Source: Bugula neritina
Lineage: Eukaryota > Bryozoa > Gymnolaemata > Cheilostomatida > Bugulidae
Assembly (NCBI GenBank): GCA_964035545.1
Contig: OZ037765.1
Location: 2,083,001-2,147,000, forward strand
Length of the DNA: 64,000 bases
Direction: 5' to 3'
How positions within the stretch are numbered: position 1 is the stretch's first letter; each line of letters starts with the position of its first letter. Both the position numbers and the translations under genes were made by a program. The notes under the pieces were generated by a model. The model was not told the origin of the DNA, made no database searches, and saw nothing but the letters and a program-made list of their open reading frames with translations. This document shows, piece by piece, positions 14,601 to 26,270 of this stretch.

Positions 14601-16793
14601 CAGAGTGAACAGTCTAAAAGATGTCTACAAACAGTCTAGAAATAGTCTATGAGTAAGCAGCAAGTAATCTAGAAGTAGTCTATCAGTAAGCAGCAAGTAA
14701 TCTAGAAGTAGTCTATGAGTAAGCAGCAAGTAATCTAGAAGTAGTCTATCAGTAAGCAGCAAGTAATCTAGAAGTAGTCTATCAGTAAGCAGTAAGTAAT
14801 CTAGAAGTAGTCTATGAGTAAGCAGCAGGTAATCTAGAAGTAGTCTATCAGTAAGCAGCAAGTAATCTAGAAGTAGTCTAACAGTAAGCGGCAAGTAATC
14901 TAGAAGTAGTCTATGCTAACTCACTGTACCTCGCCAAGAATGAAGTCCAACACAAACTGTACATTATCTCTGTGAGGCAGAATAGCTACCAGCTCTCTAT
15001 TTAACCACGGAACAAGTCGGTGAACACAAGCTGGGTTACGCCGGTAGAACTCAGGAGTGGTGCGTCGGTATCTAGAAGCGCCCCCTACTGGCTGTGCCCC
15101 TTCACAGTACAAACCATACGCATAGATGTACCTATAATTGTCAACCGTGAATACAGCTTTTTATTACAGTGCAGACTGTTGAAAGTAACAACAAATTTCG
15201 GCTTATAAGATTTCAAACTCAACGACCTGGTACCCACCTTCGGCGTTCAGTAGATGAAGGTCTGCGAGTGCTGCTTCTCCTTGAGCGTGAAATATCATCT
15301 CTCATTAGTCGACGCTGTCTCTCGTTCCTGTTGTAGAGAAGTTGCTGACGCTGACGTAGATACTGTAGTGACAGGTGGAAGTCCATTGATTGCCAACCGA
15401 AGGCTTCTATTGGGATGGTTGGCTCTGGCTCCTTTACTTTATGTCTGAAATGATGGCTATCTTTAGTAAATTTTAATCAATTGTTTGCTTTTTCTGTAAT
15501 TGCAGTAAAAAATAACTGCTTAAAAATACAAAAACATCGACAATAAAAACAAAGAATTTATTCTACATGACATAGACTAACAGAGAGATTTATTGAAAAA
15601 CATCAGCACAAAACTAAACTTGTTTAAAAATCAATTGAAGACATACTTTTGTAAATTTTAAATAAGAGCATGTGTATTTTGCATCCACCCAAGGAGAGGG
15701 AAGACAATATCTAAAACGAGTCTTTAAAATCTAAATAACCTTAACCTACATGATCGCCTTGCCAAACATAAACCAATATGAAGCTACACAGATTATTTAT
15801 GGTGCAATATAATATAATATAATATAACATAATATAATATAAAACTTATAACACTAGGTGAGTTTGACTATTCTGCGAATAGCAGAGCTGTGCTGAAGCT
15901 TACATCTGTTTAAAAATTCTCGGCGTAATTGAAAATATTGGATATATAACATTTTAAGTTGACATAAAACAACTTAATATTCACTCAATAAGTATATAAT
16001 ATAATATAATACAGTATTATGTACAAGTATAGGATGTATCTGACAGAGGAAAATAAATGTCTGGCAGACAGGTTAAAAGACCATTCATAAATTATTTGAA
16101 CCATGAATTTGTTTGTGTTTGAATCTTTTTCATTAAATCTTATAATTATACAAAAAGAAACGGTTGAATGTCAAAACACTATAAATTAATTTCATGCAAA
16201 ATAATTCACAAAGACTATGGATTAGGTGGTAGTAACTTACATTTCATAGGTGTTATGATCTTTGATCTTGTGAATGATTGCTTTGAACGGTTTCTTGCAC
16301 AGCGGACACTCTCTCTTGTTATTCGACCATTCCAGGAGGCATTCAAAGCAGAAAATATGGTAACAGTTATCACTGTACGCCCTATCTGTGTTGTCGTTAA
16401 ACGTGTCGAGACAGATGGGGCAGTTGTCGGGAGACGGCACCCTGGGAGGCCTTTTTGGCTCATCTATAATCACTTTTGGGGTTAACAAGCAGTAGCTCAT
16501 ATTGCAACGTAAAATTTTAATATTCTAAGCTCATATTTTATAATAACGAGCATGAAAAAATTTTGACCACAAAAATTGGCCTGAGAACTGTGAAAAAAAA
16601 CGAATTTTTTTTAAAATACTAGTATTGAAATGTTATTCTGCTAATGAAAAAGAATTGCGAATGCTAGAATATAGTACTACGAGTAGAAAATAAGTGTATG
16701 CAGATTACCCGGCTCAGGAGGAGGGGTCTTCCTCCAGACATCTTGCTGAGGGGGAGTGGGTGGTGGGGAGGTGGGCTTACAATCACTTGACAT
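8657..16793 (-). CDS. TOPORS: TOPORS, RING E3 ubiquitin/SUMO ligase (complete, 14 coding exons, 852 aa)
   Basis: Exons: 16709-16793, 16241-16463, 15238-15444, 14930-15131, 14100-14353, 13472-13615, 12865-13023, 12432-12589, 11807-11923, 11239-11448, 10931-11012, 10159-10266, 9412-9639, 8657-9038 (TAG at 8657-8659). All have GT-AG ends and matching phases; total 2559 nt. A C3HC4 RING (C43, C46, C62, H64, C67, C70, C81, C84) follows a proline-rich start. Exons 4-5 carry the family-specific block with FYRRNPACVHRLVPWL and HTDHFIHEFHMFAMSPYDM. After that the protein is Arg/Ser-rich, has an acidic stretch SSDVIIVSE, and ends in a Lys/His-rich tail. In known animals TOPORS is a nuclear E3 for ubiquitin and SUMO that binds topoisomerase I and p53; that role here is by family. 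Exon 13 holds an in-frame CDTPETR repeat. A TTTTAG just upstream of the ATG indicates a 5'UTR intron. Human TOPORS is longer (about 1045 aa). Confidence 0.95.
9473..9566 (-). repeat. In-frame 21-base repeat in TOPORS exon 13 (CDTPETR)
   Basis: Four to five units of 21 bases encode VDTPERR, CDTPETR three times, and CDTPDQP (residues about 675-709), followed directly by a KKKKKRK stretch. Each unit has a Thr-Pro site. Confidence 0.9.
9907..9958. repeat. Near-perfect 25-base inverted repeat in a TOPORS intron
   Basis: Arms start GTGTTTAGTTATTAGACTTT and meet at a two-base centre; one mismatch seen. A second, looser inverted repeat (GGAATATATTTC...GAAATATATTCC) lies just to its left, near 9857-9892. 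Confidence 0.75.
10560..10930 (-). repeat. 44-base minisatellite that copies the TOPORS exon 11 splice donor
   Basis: About eight copies, each containing ACTTAC on + (GTAAGT on -), sit downstream of exon 11 in transcript order. The real donor GATCA|GTAAGTGTATC ends at 10930, and the same GTAAGTGTATC starts each repeat copy, roughly every 44 bases (cttact near 10570, 10614, 10658, 10702, 10747, 10790, 10838, 10882). Confidence 0.9.
12060..12350. repeat. AT-rich tandem repeat (TATAATATAGTATAACATA-like)
   Basis: Imperfect copies of a roughly 30-45 base AT-rich unit in the TOPORS intron between exons 8 and 9. It gives spurious open frames on the - strand. Confidence 0.85.
13205..13350. repeat. 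16-base repeat with inverted copies (CACTCAAGTAATGAGC)
   Basis: About nine copies of TCAAGTAATGAGCCAC or variants; a central part is in reverse orientation (GAATCATTACTTGAGTG), so the array can fold back. Lies in the TOPORS intron between exons 6 and 7. Confidence 0.85.
14625..14917 (-). repeat. 33-base minisatellite next to the TOPORS exon 4 donor
   Basis: About nine copies of a unit containing AGTAAGCAGCAAGTAATCTA plus GAAGTAGTCTATG. The last copy stops 12 bases from the exon 4 donor (donor GT at 14929-14928). Because 33 is a multiple of three the array is open on the - strand (LLLDYLL repeats), which is not a gene. Confidence 0.9.
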
Positions 16794-18999
16794 AATCAAC
16801 AGCTTTGACTAGTCCTAAAATACACACTCTTATCAATAGCAAGTTTATTTCTTAATTTTTTATATCTTTAAAAATTGATCATCATGAAAAAATCTCTGAA
16901 GTAGGCAGTGAATACTATACAATTACAACCAGTTTTTAAACAAATATTTATTTATTTTCAATAATTATTTTCACAACCAAAAAAATATTTCCCAACATGC
17001 TGGTTAACAATTAAACATGAAAAATCCATTAAATATTACAAAAACAGTTAAACAAGAATATAAATTATAAACAGTAACAGACTTACGGTAACGCCAGTGT
17101 TGTTATAAGTTATATTAACTATACTTAGTTCAATATATATCTAACTTCTAGCTTTAGGTAAATAAGTAATAGTAATACTAATATTAAAAACTGTAAACTT
17201 AGGCTTTACAGTTTTACTTTGAGTTTACAAATTCTTAATCACCAAAATAACTGCACGTGCAACAAATCAGTGATTCACTGCTATACCCACTGTCAACTAT
17301 CAGTGTCACTGTTGCTGTAACACAAAAAGTAACACACTCACTGTGACACTGACTGTTGCTGTTAGTGTAAGTCAAATTGCTAAACTTAATGTCAATCAAA
17401 TTCAATATCATTATGGTTATCAATATCATAGATCAAAATTATGCATTTATTTTCAACTTAAACTTCAACTTGCACACTCTTTCTGTTAACCAAATTTCTA
17501 TCAACAGGAATACTAACCATGAAATCTAATACTAATTGTATGAATAAAATTGAAAAATAAAAACAATTATAAAAATACTAATTTTATTAAATATTACATT
17601 AATACTAGATTTAAATTTAATTACAGTCATTTCAGTTGGAGTTTTAGTAAAGTTTTACTGAGTTTATTTTTAGTGATTTTAATTTAAATTGGTCGAAGAC
17701 TTATTACTATTATTCATGTTTATACTACACCAAAAATTATTATCAAACACTACTAGCACTGATCTGATGCTACTGCAACTTTAGAATAATAGTAGTAGTA
17801 GACGGATCTACTAGTACTAGCAGTGCTTAAACTTAAAGTCCATTTTTAACCAGCACCCCAAATAATGAAATGGCACTAGTAGCCTCTGATTGAGGCGGTC
17901 GCGTCTACAAGCGAATTCAATTGCTAATAATTAATGATACGATAAAATACAGCAAGAGATCTTTGTAGACTGTGCGAATCTGACTTATGTTTGAACCTCT
18001 CAATATCATAAAAACAGTATTCAATCGTATCAGTACTGTGTGCGCACTTTGTACAAGTATTTTGGGCTAAAATTACTCGAGGCAGTTGGAAATTTTTTTA
18101 ATAACAAAATTCCACAATTTGAAATACTAATAGTAATAGAACTAAAAGAACATAATATAAATATTATTAATTGTTATGATTATTATAGGTTTCATTACTA
18201 TATTTATATTATTACTACCCCAGGTTATGAATAAAATCAAAATATCCAGTATCATAATACTAATGGTAATAGTAATACTAATTTGATGCTCAATATTCTT
18301 TGGTAATTCCAAAACCTTAAACGTGAAAAAACTCAAATTGAAAAATTAATATTATTATTTAAATATTATATTTATAATTATTGTCTAATTTTATTTTTTA
18401 TTTCATCAATTTTAAATCAAATTGGCACATTTTATCAAAATAATGATGATACTCCTATTCATTATTAATATGAATAATAGTATAAGTATGAGGCCTAAGA
18501 CTACGTACACAGTTAATGTTTGATGTTAATGTTATACTTATAGTTATTGTTAATGCATGACATAAGCTAAAACTATCTAACTACTACTAGTACTTCTAGT
18601 AGTACTTCTAGTAGTACTTCTAGTAGTACTTCTAGTAGTACTTCTAGTAGTACTACTAGTACTAGCTTAAGCTAGCTAATCTTAATCTAATATGAAATTT
18701 TAAGGCTGATTCACAAAAAGCATGTTGAACACAGTTGAATTCATTCTGTTGAAATAAACTTCATGCAATGACAGAGCAGCTATTAAACATGAAACGCTTT
18801 GGTGCTAACAACAGTTTATCTGACTATGTTTTGTGATCTAAAGATAAGTTAGTCAATTCATCTTTGGAATTTTTTGTTGAAATCTGTTTAAAGTTGCATG
18901 AGTTTTTTTAGCGTTTATATTTTATAGCTGATATTGAAAAAAAACTTTTCAAAAAATTGTTTACCATGTTTAATTTTGTAGGTGATTTTCATTGAAAAA
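16794..18999. other. Head-to-head interval between TOPORS and BBIP1
   Basis: TOPORS runs left and BBIP1 runs right from this 2.2 kb interval, so it should contain both promoters and 5' non-coding exons. No coding exon was found. Degenerate TAGTAATACTAAT-like stretches occur at 17100-17180 and 18100-18560, and a 12-base palindromic array at 18585-18668. A TTTTGTAG just before the BBIP1 ATG is a likely 5'UTR acceptor. No TATA box or other promoter motif stands out. Confidence 0.55.
18585..18668. repeat. 12-base array AGTACTTCTAGT
   Basis: About six copies of AGTAGTACTTCT, ending in AGTACTACTAGTACTAG. The words CTAGTAGTACT and AGTACTACTAG are each other's reverse complement. Confidence 0.85.
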
Positions 19000-19429
19000 A
19001 TGGCTCAACCAAGCTCCAACAATGACATAACAGAGGTAAGTTTTCTTTAACAATGTCAACTGTTTTAAGTTATCTCAAATTTTAAATATGAGTATACTTT
19101 TGTCTAAATTTATCTCTCAAGGGTTTGTATTCTAGCTTGAATTTCACAACAGTGCACAGTGACAACATTGACAAGCATTGTAATCAGCTTATTTTCCAGT
19201 CCAGAGTATTTATTTGGCTTTAGTATCTCATGTTATAACACAGGTAATTCCACAAGCTGGTGAGTTATTTCATGAAGATGTGCCATCCAGCATTCTGTGT
19301 AAACCAAAAATTCTGCCTCTCAAGTCTGTAACTCTGGAAAAGTTGGAGAAAATGCAAAAAGAAGCTCAAGATGCTGTTATGGAGCAGGAAGCATTGGAAC
19401 GAGAACAGAGACAAAACGGCTCCTTGTGA
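19000..19429 (+). CDS. BBIP1: BBSome-interacting protein 1 (73 aa, two coding exons)
   Basis: Exons 19000-19035 and 19244-19429 join in phase 0 (GAG|GTAAGT; ACACAG|GTAATT). The protein contains NNDITEVIPQAGELFHEDV, then LCKPKILPLKSVTLEKLEKM and a Glu/Gln-rich end EREQRQNGSL. This matches the small BBIP1/BBIP10 family along its whole length (vertebrate forms are about 70-90 aa). BBIP1 is a subunit of the BBSome, the coat that moves membrane proteins in and out of cilia. The start is the first ATG after a TTTTGTAG acceptor at about 18981. AATAAA at 19573-19578 fits a poly(A) site about 150 bases past the stop. The function is inferred from the family. Confidence 0.93.
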
Positions 19430-19572
19430 TTGCTGCTTCATTTCTATATTCAGTTCTATGACATCAGTAGCTGATCAAATTAGTTACAGCATGCAATATA
19501 TTCCAATCATCAACCACTTTTTTCTAAAGTATATTACATATATAATGTTTTTCTCTGTTTTATTTTCCGTCC

Positions 19573-19578
19573 AATAAA
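19573..19578 (+). terminator. BBIP1 poly(A) signal AATAAA
   Basis: Canonical hexamer followed within about 30 bases by a T/GT-rich stretch (TTGTATTGTCGG...TTTATTTTTAG). Confidence 0.7.
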
Positions 19579-20092
19579 TGCTTGTATTGTCGGTATAACT
19601 TTATTTTTAGTCTGTTTATTTGTTGTTCTCTAGGTTTTTTATTTTTAAATGAAATATTGTATATTTGAAAACTTATACTCTTGATACTTTAGTTGTATAA
19701 ATAGATATTTGGCTGCATATCAAAGTGAATGAAGATTTGAATGTGGCAAGTGGTTTTCCGAACAAAATGTGGAATAATAATTGTTTTTTGATAATTTTAC
19801 TAAAAGCAGTTGTTGCAGCTATTCAATATTTCTTACAAATTTGCTTATGTTGTATTTGTGGACTGCATTTAGTAAATCAATGACGGCATTTACTATTTCA
19901 TTTGCCATATATGATACTGCAGTCCAATTTATATGATAGAAGTTATGCTCTCAAAAACCTCAGTTTTGAAAATAGCTTATATCATGACGGCTGTAGGCTC
20001 ACATCACTCTGGAGTCGAGAAGGTTTTAGAACGACATAGGTCCAAGACCTTCTGCTAAGATTTGCGGGTCCATCTAAATCATTTTTAAAAAA

Positions 20093-23000
20093 ATGTCTGA
20101 GGAAGAGAAACTTGCAGTTACTGAATCAACTCCGGTTGTAATTGTAAAATGGTCGGGAAAAGAGTACAATATTTCAAATGCAGATCCAGAGATCACCGTC
20201 TTAGAGCTTAAAGAGCTGATTTTCAAGGAAACAGGAGTAAAACCTGAGCGACAGAAACTTCTTGGCTTGAAGTGTAAAGGTAACAATTGTGAATTGGCCT
20301 ATCACTAATAGTAATAGTAATTCTAAAAGTAAAACTAAAAAAGTAAAAGTAAATCGCTAAATTAAATCTAAAAGTAAATAACGAATGAGCTAATTTAGTC
20401 CAAGTATTTACAATTACTTTTAGTTTTAGTAATTGTATTTACTCATAATTCATAGTCATTCATTTTCAATTAGTCATTCTGATTTCTGAAGTGAACTGTG
20501 GAAGTAAATAGACATGGTCATAGTCATAATGAAAAAAACTAAATGTCAATGTTATACAATAACACTAAGTCTAATACTAATAGTAATAGCGATACTAAAA
20601 CTAAAAGACAAGGTCAATAATTGTAATATAAAAATAGAAATAACACTAACAGTAACGGGGAATGTATGAAATTGAATCAGAATAAGAATTAATATTATAA
20701 TTATTAATAGTAGGGCCAGAGCCGATGTGAGTGATTAAGTCCTATATCAATATGACCATTAATATAAAATTGAATACAATTATACTTATGAATATAAGTA
20801 TAATTAAGGTGCAATATTATGTCATTTTCATCATCATGCTTTAGCTAGCAGGTGTAAGTTCCGACTAATTCAATTGGGGCATCTAGTTTAATCATTAATG
20901 ACTAGGGGTATGTTTCTCACTTAATACTGAGATTTCAACAATACTCTGAGTATTCAGTTTTCTTTATTTACATATTCTATATATTTCTACTAGAATTTTT
21001 CTGTTAGGGTAGAATAATAATAACTATAATAAACATATGGTTTGGTGAGAAGCAGTACTGGTTTGCTAGTCAATAAAAAATATGTTTCTGTTTTGAGCGC
21101 CATTATTTTGTATATTCTATATATACACAGTCTTTTATTTACTTTCAATTTTTTAGTGTATTTGACTTGTTTGACCAGGTCTCTTTTATATCCCTCAAAC
21201 TTGGATAAGTTCACGTCATATATTATTAAAAGTTTATTCAGAAATATTATTATTACTATTATTAATATTATTATTATTATTTCAAATAAAAGTCAGGATA
21301 AGTGGTTATCTTGTGTGCATAATACTAACTTACTCTACAGGTTATAATACTATCTTACTCAACAGGTTATAATACTAATTTACTCTACTGGTTAATATAT
21401 TATCTTACTCAACAGGCAAACCTGCTAAAGATGACAACAAATTGTTGGACACCAATGCTACCTCTACTAAAATTATGATGATGGGAACAAAAGAGGCTGA
21501 CATTGTGAGTATCTCGTGTCACTTTTAAAACAATCTCCATTTTCTTGTTTGTTCAAATGTCTTTTTGGATTTTTGTGAAGTTACAGATCTTCTGTCATGT
21601 ATAAACTTGTTGTAAACTATTGCACCATTGGATTCTATTTTTAAACTTTGTGAAGTACAGGTTATAGCTTAGTTGTTGATTTACAGAATTTATGCAATTA
21701 ACTGTTCTATCTTACATAGTTTGTTAGCTCTATGAACTTTGACCTGACCTGTTTACCATGTTAGGAATCTGCAATAAAACCACCGGATGTGATGCCGCAA
21801 GTGGTAGATGACTTCGATATCGGGGACGAAGAGGAAGTGGCAGTAGAGAACAGGTAATAAAAGCTCCTCCACTTCTCTCTAGATGTAATGATAGTCTTAC
21901 TTTGTGTCACTAAAGATTTTGTGATGTAATGGCTGTATAAATATTACCTAGAATATTTACATCCGGTCTGGCGAGGTGTTGTCTTTGTGGTAGAAGTTTT
22001 TGATAAATACTTTTCTTAAAATGAGACTCGCTGTAGCACATAATCATACCGACATATAAATGGCGGGTTTACTGTCGGTTAGCTTATCTTCATTACTCTA
22101 TGTAAGTTTAGCTGCTCTCTCTTCTAACTGTTGCATTCTATTCTAAACTTTAGAGAGGAATATCTAGCAAAGATAAGTAGAAGAGTGAAAGAGTACAAGA
22201 TAGAGGAAATCAATGCGCCCCGAGAAGGCAAACACCTTTTAGTGTTGGATATTGACTACACTTTATTTGGTAACTTTCTGTGTTATACACTTTATTTGGT
22301 AACTGTGTTGTACACAACAACAGCACAACTGGCAGCATAGCATTTTCTACTTAGTTAAGCAGCTGATGAAGACATTAACATTTTCGTCACGTATTTTCAT
22401 ACCATTCTGCTTTAATAATATCTTATCTTTGAAAATATAGGTTATTTTTGATGCTTTTGAGCTTATTGTAGAACTTTCTTTAAACAGTGTTTGAAAACCT
22501 TTACAATAATTTACAGATAATTAGTCATGAACATAAAATGAACACTTTTTATCACATGATCTTCTTTACATAAATGCATAACTAGCAAGTAAAGTTACTT
22601 TTTGTTGCACTGCATGGGATAAAAAGCACCTTTGTAGAGGTTTTTTATGAATTGAAAGCGTATCTCAGTTGATGCTGACAAAAGCATGTGTTTCAGATCA
22701 CCGGTCAGTGGCTGAGACAGCGGGGGAGTTGATGCGTCCCCACCTTCACGAGTTCCTCACTGATGCGTACAAAGATTATGATATTGTCATTTGGTGTAAG
22801 TAGAGTTGGCGTAGAGACGGTCACAACGAGCATGTAGCAAATGATAACTGGTGCAAAACTGCTTGTTGTGGTTCAAGCCTCTTCTCAGACAGTTTTAGTT
22901 TCACTCTACTTCCTTTTTTATGTGTTAAATTGTTTCTCTAATTTTTTCCTCAGGTTTAATTGTTTACAGATAACCAAATACTAAGTGTTTTAATTAGAGT

Positions 23001-24999
23001 TTAAACAGCTTTTCTAGAAACATTGAAATGCTGAACCTATTTATAGCAACTGTATGTCTATATTTCTAGTAACTTTTTCATCTGTAGTGTTGATCTAGGT
23101 CCATAGCCTCAGTACCTGCAGTCTGTGTATTTATATAGCGGCTACAAACATGAAGTGGATCAAGGTGAAGATGAAAGAGCTGGGAGTAGAGTCTAACCCC
23201 AACTACAAAATTGCATTCTACGTGGACAGTCTGGCTATGATTACAGTACACACTCAGGTCTATGGTACTGTGGAGGTAAGGGGGGTCCTGTGATCGGCCC
23301 GCAATCATGCTGCTTACAGTACTTGACTTAAGATATTTCTCTAGTGCGTATAATTAAAGTATAGCTCAGGTTTCTCCATGATCCAATTTTTATTAAAGCT
23401 GTTGATGAAATCATGTTTATAAAAGATATATAATAACGTTATGGTGAAATAAAATTACCTAGTATGCTGTTTCATCGTGATATTTGTTTGCAATTTTAAT
23501 GTTTGTGTACGAGGTTTTTAGGCAGATAACTCCATTGACTTCTGCAGGTAAAACCTCTTGGAGTAATCTGGGGAAAATATTCTCAGTGGAGTGCTAAGAA
23601 CACGATTATGTTTGATGATATCCGACGTAACTTCATTATGAATCCTCAGTCAGGTCTTAAGGTACTGTAACATCCCTTCAAAGTACTGTAACATCCCCTT
23701 AAAGTACTGTAACATCCCCTTAAAGTACTGTAACATCCCCTTAAAGTACTGTAACATCCCCTTAAGGCTTAAAGTACTGTAACATCCCCTTAAGGCTTAA
23801 AGTACTGTAACATTCCCTTAAAATACTGTAACATCCCCTTAAAGTACTGTAGCATCCCCTTAAGGCTTAAAATACTGTAACATCCCTTTAAAGTACTGTA
23901 ACATCCCATTAAAGTACTGTAACATTTCTATCGGTTTTAGTGAATCTACGATTAGTGCTCTGCCTTTTCATCTGTCATTTGTCATAGTTTTATTCGAAAG
24001 ATTTAGTTTTACTAGAAAACTTTATTAATTAGTTTTTGATCACAGCCATTTAAATGAATTTTCATAGTTTCATTCCAGTTATGTTAAAATTTTCAACCCT
24101 AATATTTCTTGAATAGAAATTGTCTTCCTTTTCTTCTGTGAGCCATGTACAAAATACTAACTCCAAAGATGCAGCATTCATAGAGTTATCTTATTTATTT
24201 ACTCTAATCTGCTTTTACAAACAAAGTAGTATTCTATCACTTCTTTCACCTAGTATCAGTAGTAACACAGTGCTACATCGGAGTTACTCTCTCTTCTTGC
24301 TTTAGATCAGACCATTTAAGAAAGCTCACTTTACTAGAGGCTCAGACAGGGAGTTATTGCACCTCTCGCAGTACCTTAAAGATATTGCCAAGTTAGACGA
24401 CTTTACTTCTCTCAACCACAGGAAATGGGAAAGGTCAGTCAGAAATGGAATCACTATAAGTATATCTTAGTTGGTGAGCGGCTTCATCTTTTCTATAGTA
24501 AAACACATCTCTTCAAATCTACAACACCTGACGATTCTGACCACGTTAAGTTTTAATAATATCTTACCATATATGAAGTGATAAACTTTGATGGTATCTG
24601 ATAGCTTTGCCTTTGTGTTGTCACAGAACTTCTGTCATGTATAAACTAAGTTTGAACTGTTGCACCATTAGATTTATTTTCAAAAGTTGTGAAGTATAAT
24701 TTGTAGCTTAATTTAATTGTTGGTTTATAAAATTCAAGCAAAAACTGTTCTTACTTAGTTTGCTAAATTTCATGTTTATTAGCTGTATGCTTAGATACAA
24801 TTGTAAGTCTATATTGTGAAAAACCAGCTTAAAGGCTGTTTAAATGTCAAAGAAACAACCTACAGATGTTGCTTAACGTATATTTGATTTCAGACGCATC
24901 TGGAAAGCTTTTGATGTTATTTCCATGTTTTGTAGGTATAGGCCATCTAAAAGGAAAAGAGAAGAGAAACCTGAAGATCGTGATGCGGCAGCACAGTGA
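20093..24999 (+). CDS. UBLCP1: UBLCP1, ubiquitin-like domain CTD phosphatase (complete, 9 exons, 340 aa)
   Basis: Exons: 20093-20279, 21416-21504, 21765-21853, 22154-22269, 22697-22795, 23139-23275, 23548-23661, 24306-24433, 24936-24999. Phases agree and the total is 1023 nt. Residues about 15-95 form a ubiquitin-like domain ([21 protein letters not shown]). A HAD/FCP1-type phosphatase follows: the catalytic motif DIDYT at 154-158, then YDIVIWSATNMKWI and [14 protein letters not shown], and a tail ending in basic residues. In other animals this nuclear enzyme dephosphorylates the RNA polymerase II CTD and binds and dephosphorylates nuclear proteasomes. The human protein is 318 aa; the extra length is mainly an acidic linker in exon 3 ([15 protein letters not shown]) and the C-terminal tail. 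AATAAA at about 25469 and 25485 are plausible poly(A) signals. Confidence 0.95.
20300..20840. repeat. Degenerate TAGTAATA-like field in UBLCP1 intron 1
   Basis: Loose repetition of words such as CTAATAGTAATAG, AAAAGTAAAAGTAAA and ATACTAAAACTAAAAG, without a fixed period. The same texture is found at other gene starts in the window. Confidence 0.5.
21582..21745 (+). repeat. Dispersed repeat copy A (UBLCP1 intron 2)
   Basis: Contains CTTCTGTCATGTATAAACTT, TGCACCATTGGATT, GTGAAGTACAGGTTATAGCTT, GTTGATTTACAGAATT and CTTACATAGTTTGTTAGCT in that order. The same words in the same order occur at 24620-24795, so these are diverged copies of one roughly 165-base element. Confidence 0.75.
23662..23930 (+). 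repeat. 21-base minisatellite starting at the UBLCP1 exon 7 donor
   Basis: Exon 7 ends CTTAAG|GTACTGTAACATCCC. The intron continues with about 12 copies of AAAGTACTGTAACATCCCCT (21 bases with the final T); some copies carry an extra TAAGGCTTAAAG. The array starts at the splice site itself and each copy repeats the GTACTG donor sequence. Confidence 0.92.
24620..24795 (+). repeat. Dispersed repeat copy B (UBLCP1 intron 8)
   Basis: Diverged copy of the element at 21582-21745 (shared words ACTTCTGTCATGTATAAACT, TGCACCATTAGATT, TTGTGAAGTATAATTTGTAG, TTGGTTTATAAAATTC, CTTACTTAGTTTGCTA), same orientation. Confidence 0.75.
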
Positions 25000-25602
25000 A
25001 CAAACTGTATATACTATATTAGGCTGTATATATTATTTATGATGGCGTCAATAACAGGATATAGCGTGGATTGTGGGAACCATAAGATTTATTCATATTG
25101 ACACACAAAGTTAGCATGTTTATCTTTGGTGAATCTAATGTCACTGTAGGTAACATGTGGTTCCCTCAAAGTTGATCTCCAGCTGGTTTTATATTCGGTC
25201 ACTTGTTCTTAGAAATATCATTAGTGTAGTACAGCAGTTAATTGACATATATTATACGGATACATGTAGGTGTCTATATAATGTATATGACTAAATTATT
25301 AATTTCCTTAACTATTTTGCCTATTAAATAGTTGTTGTAAATTGACTATCTTGAATAAGTCAGTCATATGCATTTTAATAAGAAACAATGAAGCGTTGCC
25401 ATAATGCTATATATTTGGTCTCTTTTTATGTATAAATAATGGCTGTTAGTTTGAAATTTATTTTTGCAAATAAATTGTCTGCAAATAAAAAATGAATATC
25501 AGTTCTAGATATAAGAATGGTAACTCTCCAACTGGTTATGATAGTTAACTTGTAACTCAAGCAGATAGTTTGCTACCAGTTGAAATAAAATATGGGTAAT
25601 AA

Positions 25603-25845
25603 CTCAGTTACGCTGACTTAGTGATCAAAATTTACATAGCTGAAAGCTATGCAGGGACTAAACGAGACACCCAAGTCATAGGAAGAGCTCGTGAAGCAAC
25701 TGGTTTCAGTGAAGAAAGCCGTCTTTTTTGCGGCAAGAAATTGTAGAGCTTCATTGAGAATGAATTAGCAGGCGACAGCAGACTTCTCAAGTCTCTTGGA
25801 GCTAGAATCAAGAACCAGCGCCAGGCACGCAACCTCCTAAGCTGA
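25603..25845 (+). pseudogene. Possible broken single-exon coding fragment (81 codons, one internal TAG)
   Basis: One frame reads through 81 codons with gene-like composition, interrupted by a single TAG at 25744-25746 and ending in TGA at 25843-25845. Before the stop it includes SYAGTKRDTQVIGRAREATG, and after it SFIENELAGDSRLLKSLGAR. There is no ATG at a suitable place and no clear splice sites. It lies in the 1.3 kb between the convergent UBLCP1 and NOP56 genes. I do not recognise the family. It may be a retrocopy fragment, or an exon whose TAG is real and which ends there. Confidence 0.35.
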
Positions 25846-26270
25846 GAAAAATTAAAACTATCAAACTGTTAATAATTTTGATGAAAGGTAGTCAATCACT
25901 AGAATGTTTACCACCTGTTGGAGTAATGTCACAATGTTACAATACATATTACGTTTTACATTATTATAACTCAACCGAAGGTATAGATAGAGGACAAATA
26001 AAGCAAAGACTGTGTTACATTTTAGTAAAATTTTATTTAGGAATATGGATAAAATTTGATTTACAAAGAATGGAATAATATATATTCTTCCCATTTACAA
26101 ATCATGTACTGTATATAATATATTACAGTCACCAATATAAAGGCTCATGTATATAACAGGTTTCTACTATACATTTTATAATAATACAAATGATGTTATC
26201 ATTAAGTTCATAATACAAGGGAAGTCCCACAGATCTGGGGCTGTAGCTGTTCTACACCTTCAGTGGTTGT

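Noticed and set aside
14625-14894. Leu-rich open frame on - (LLLDYLL repeats)
   Set aside because: 33-base intronic minisatellite of TOPORS, not part of any splice-consistent exon.
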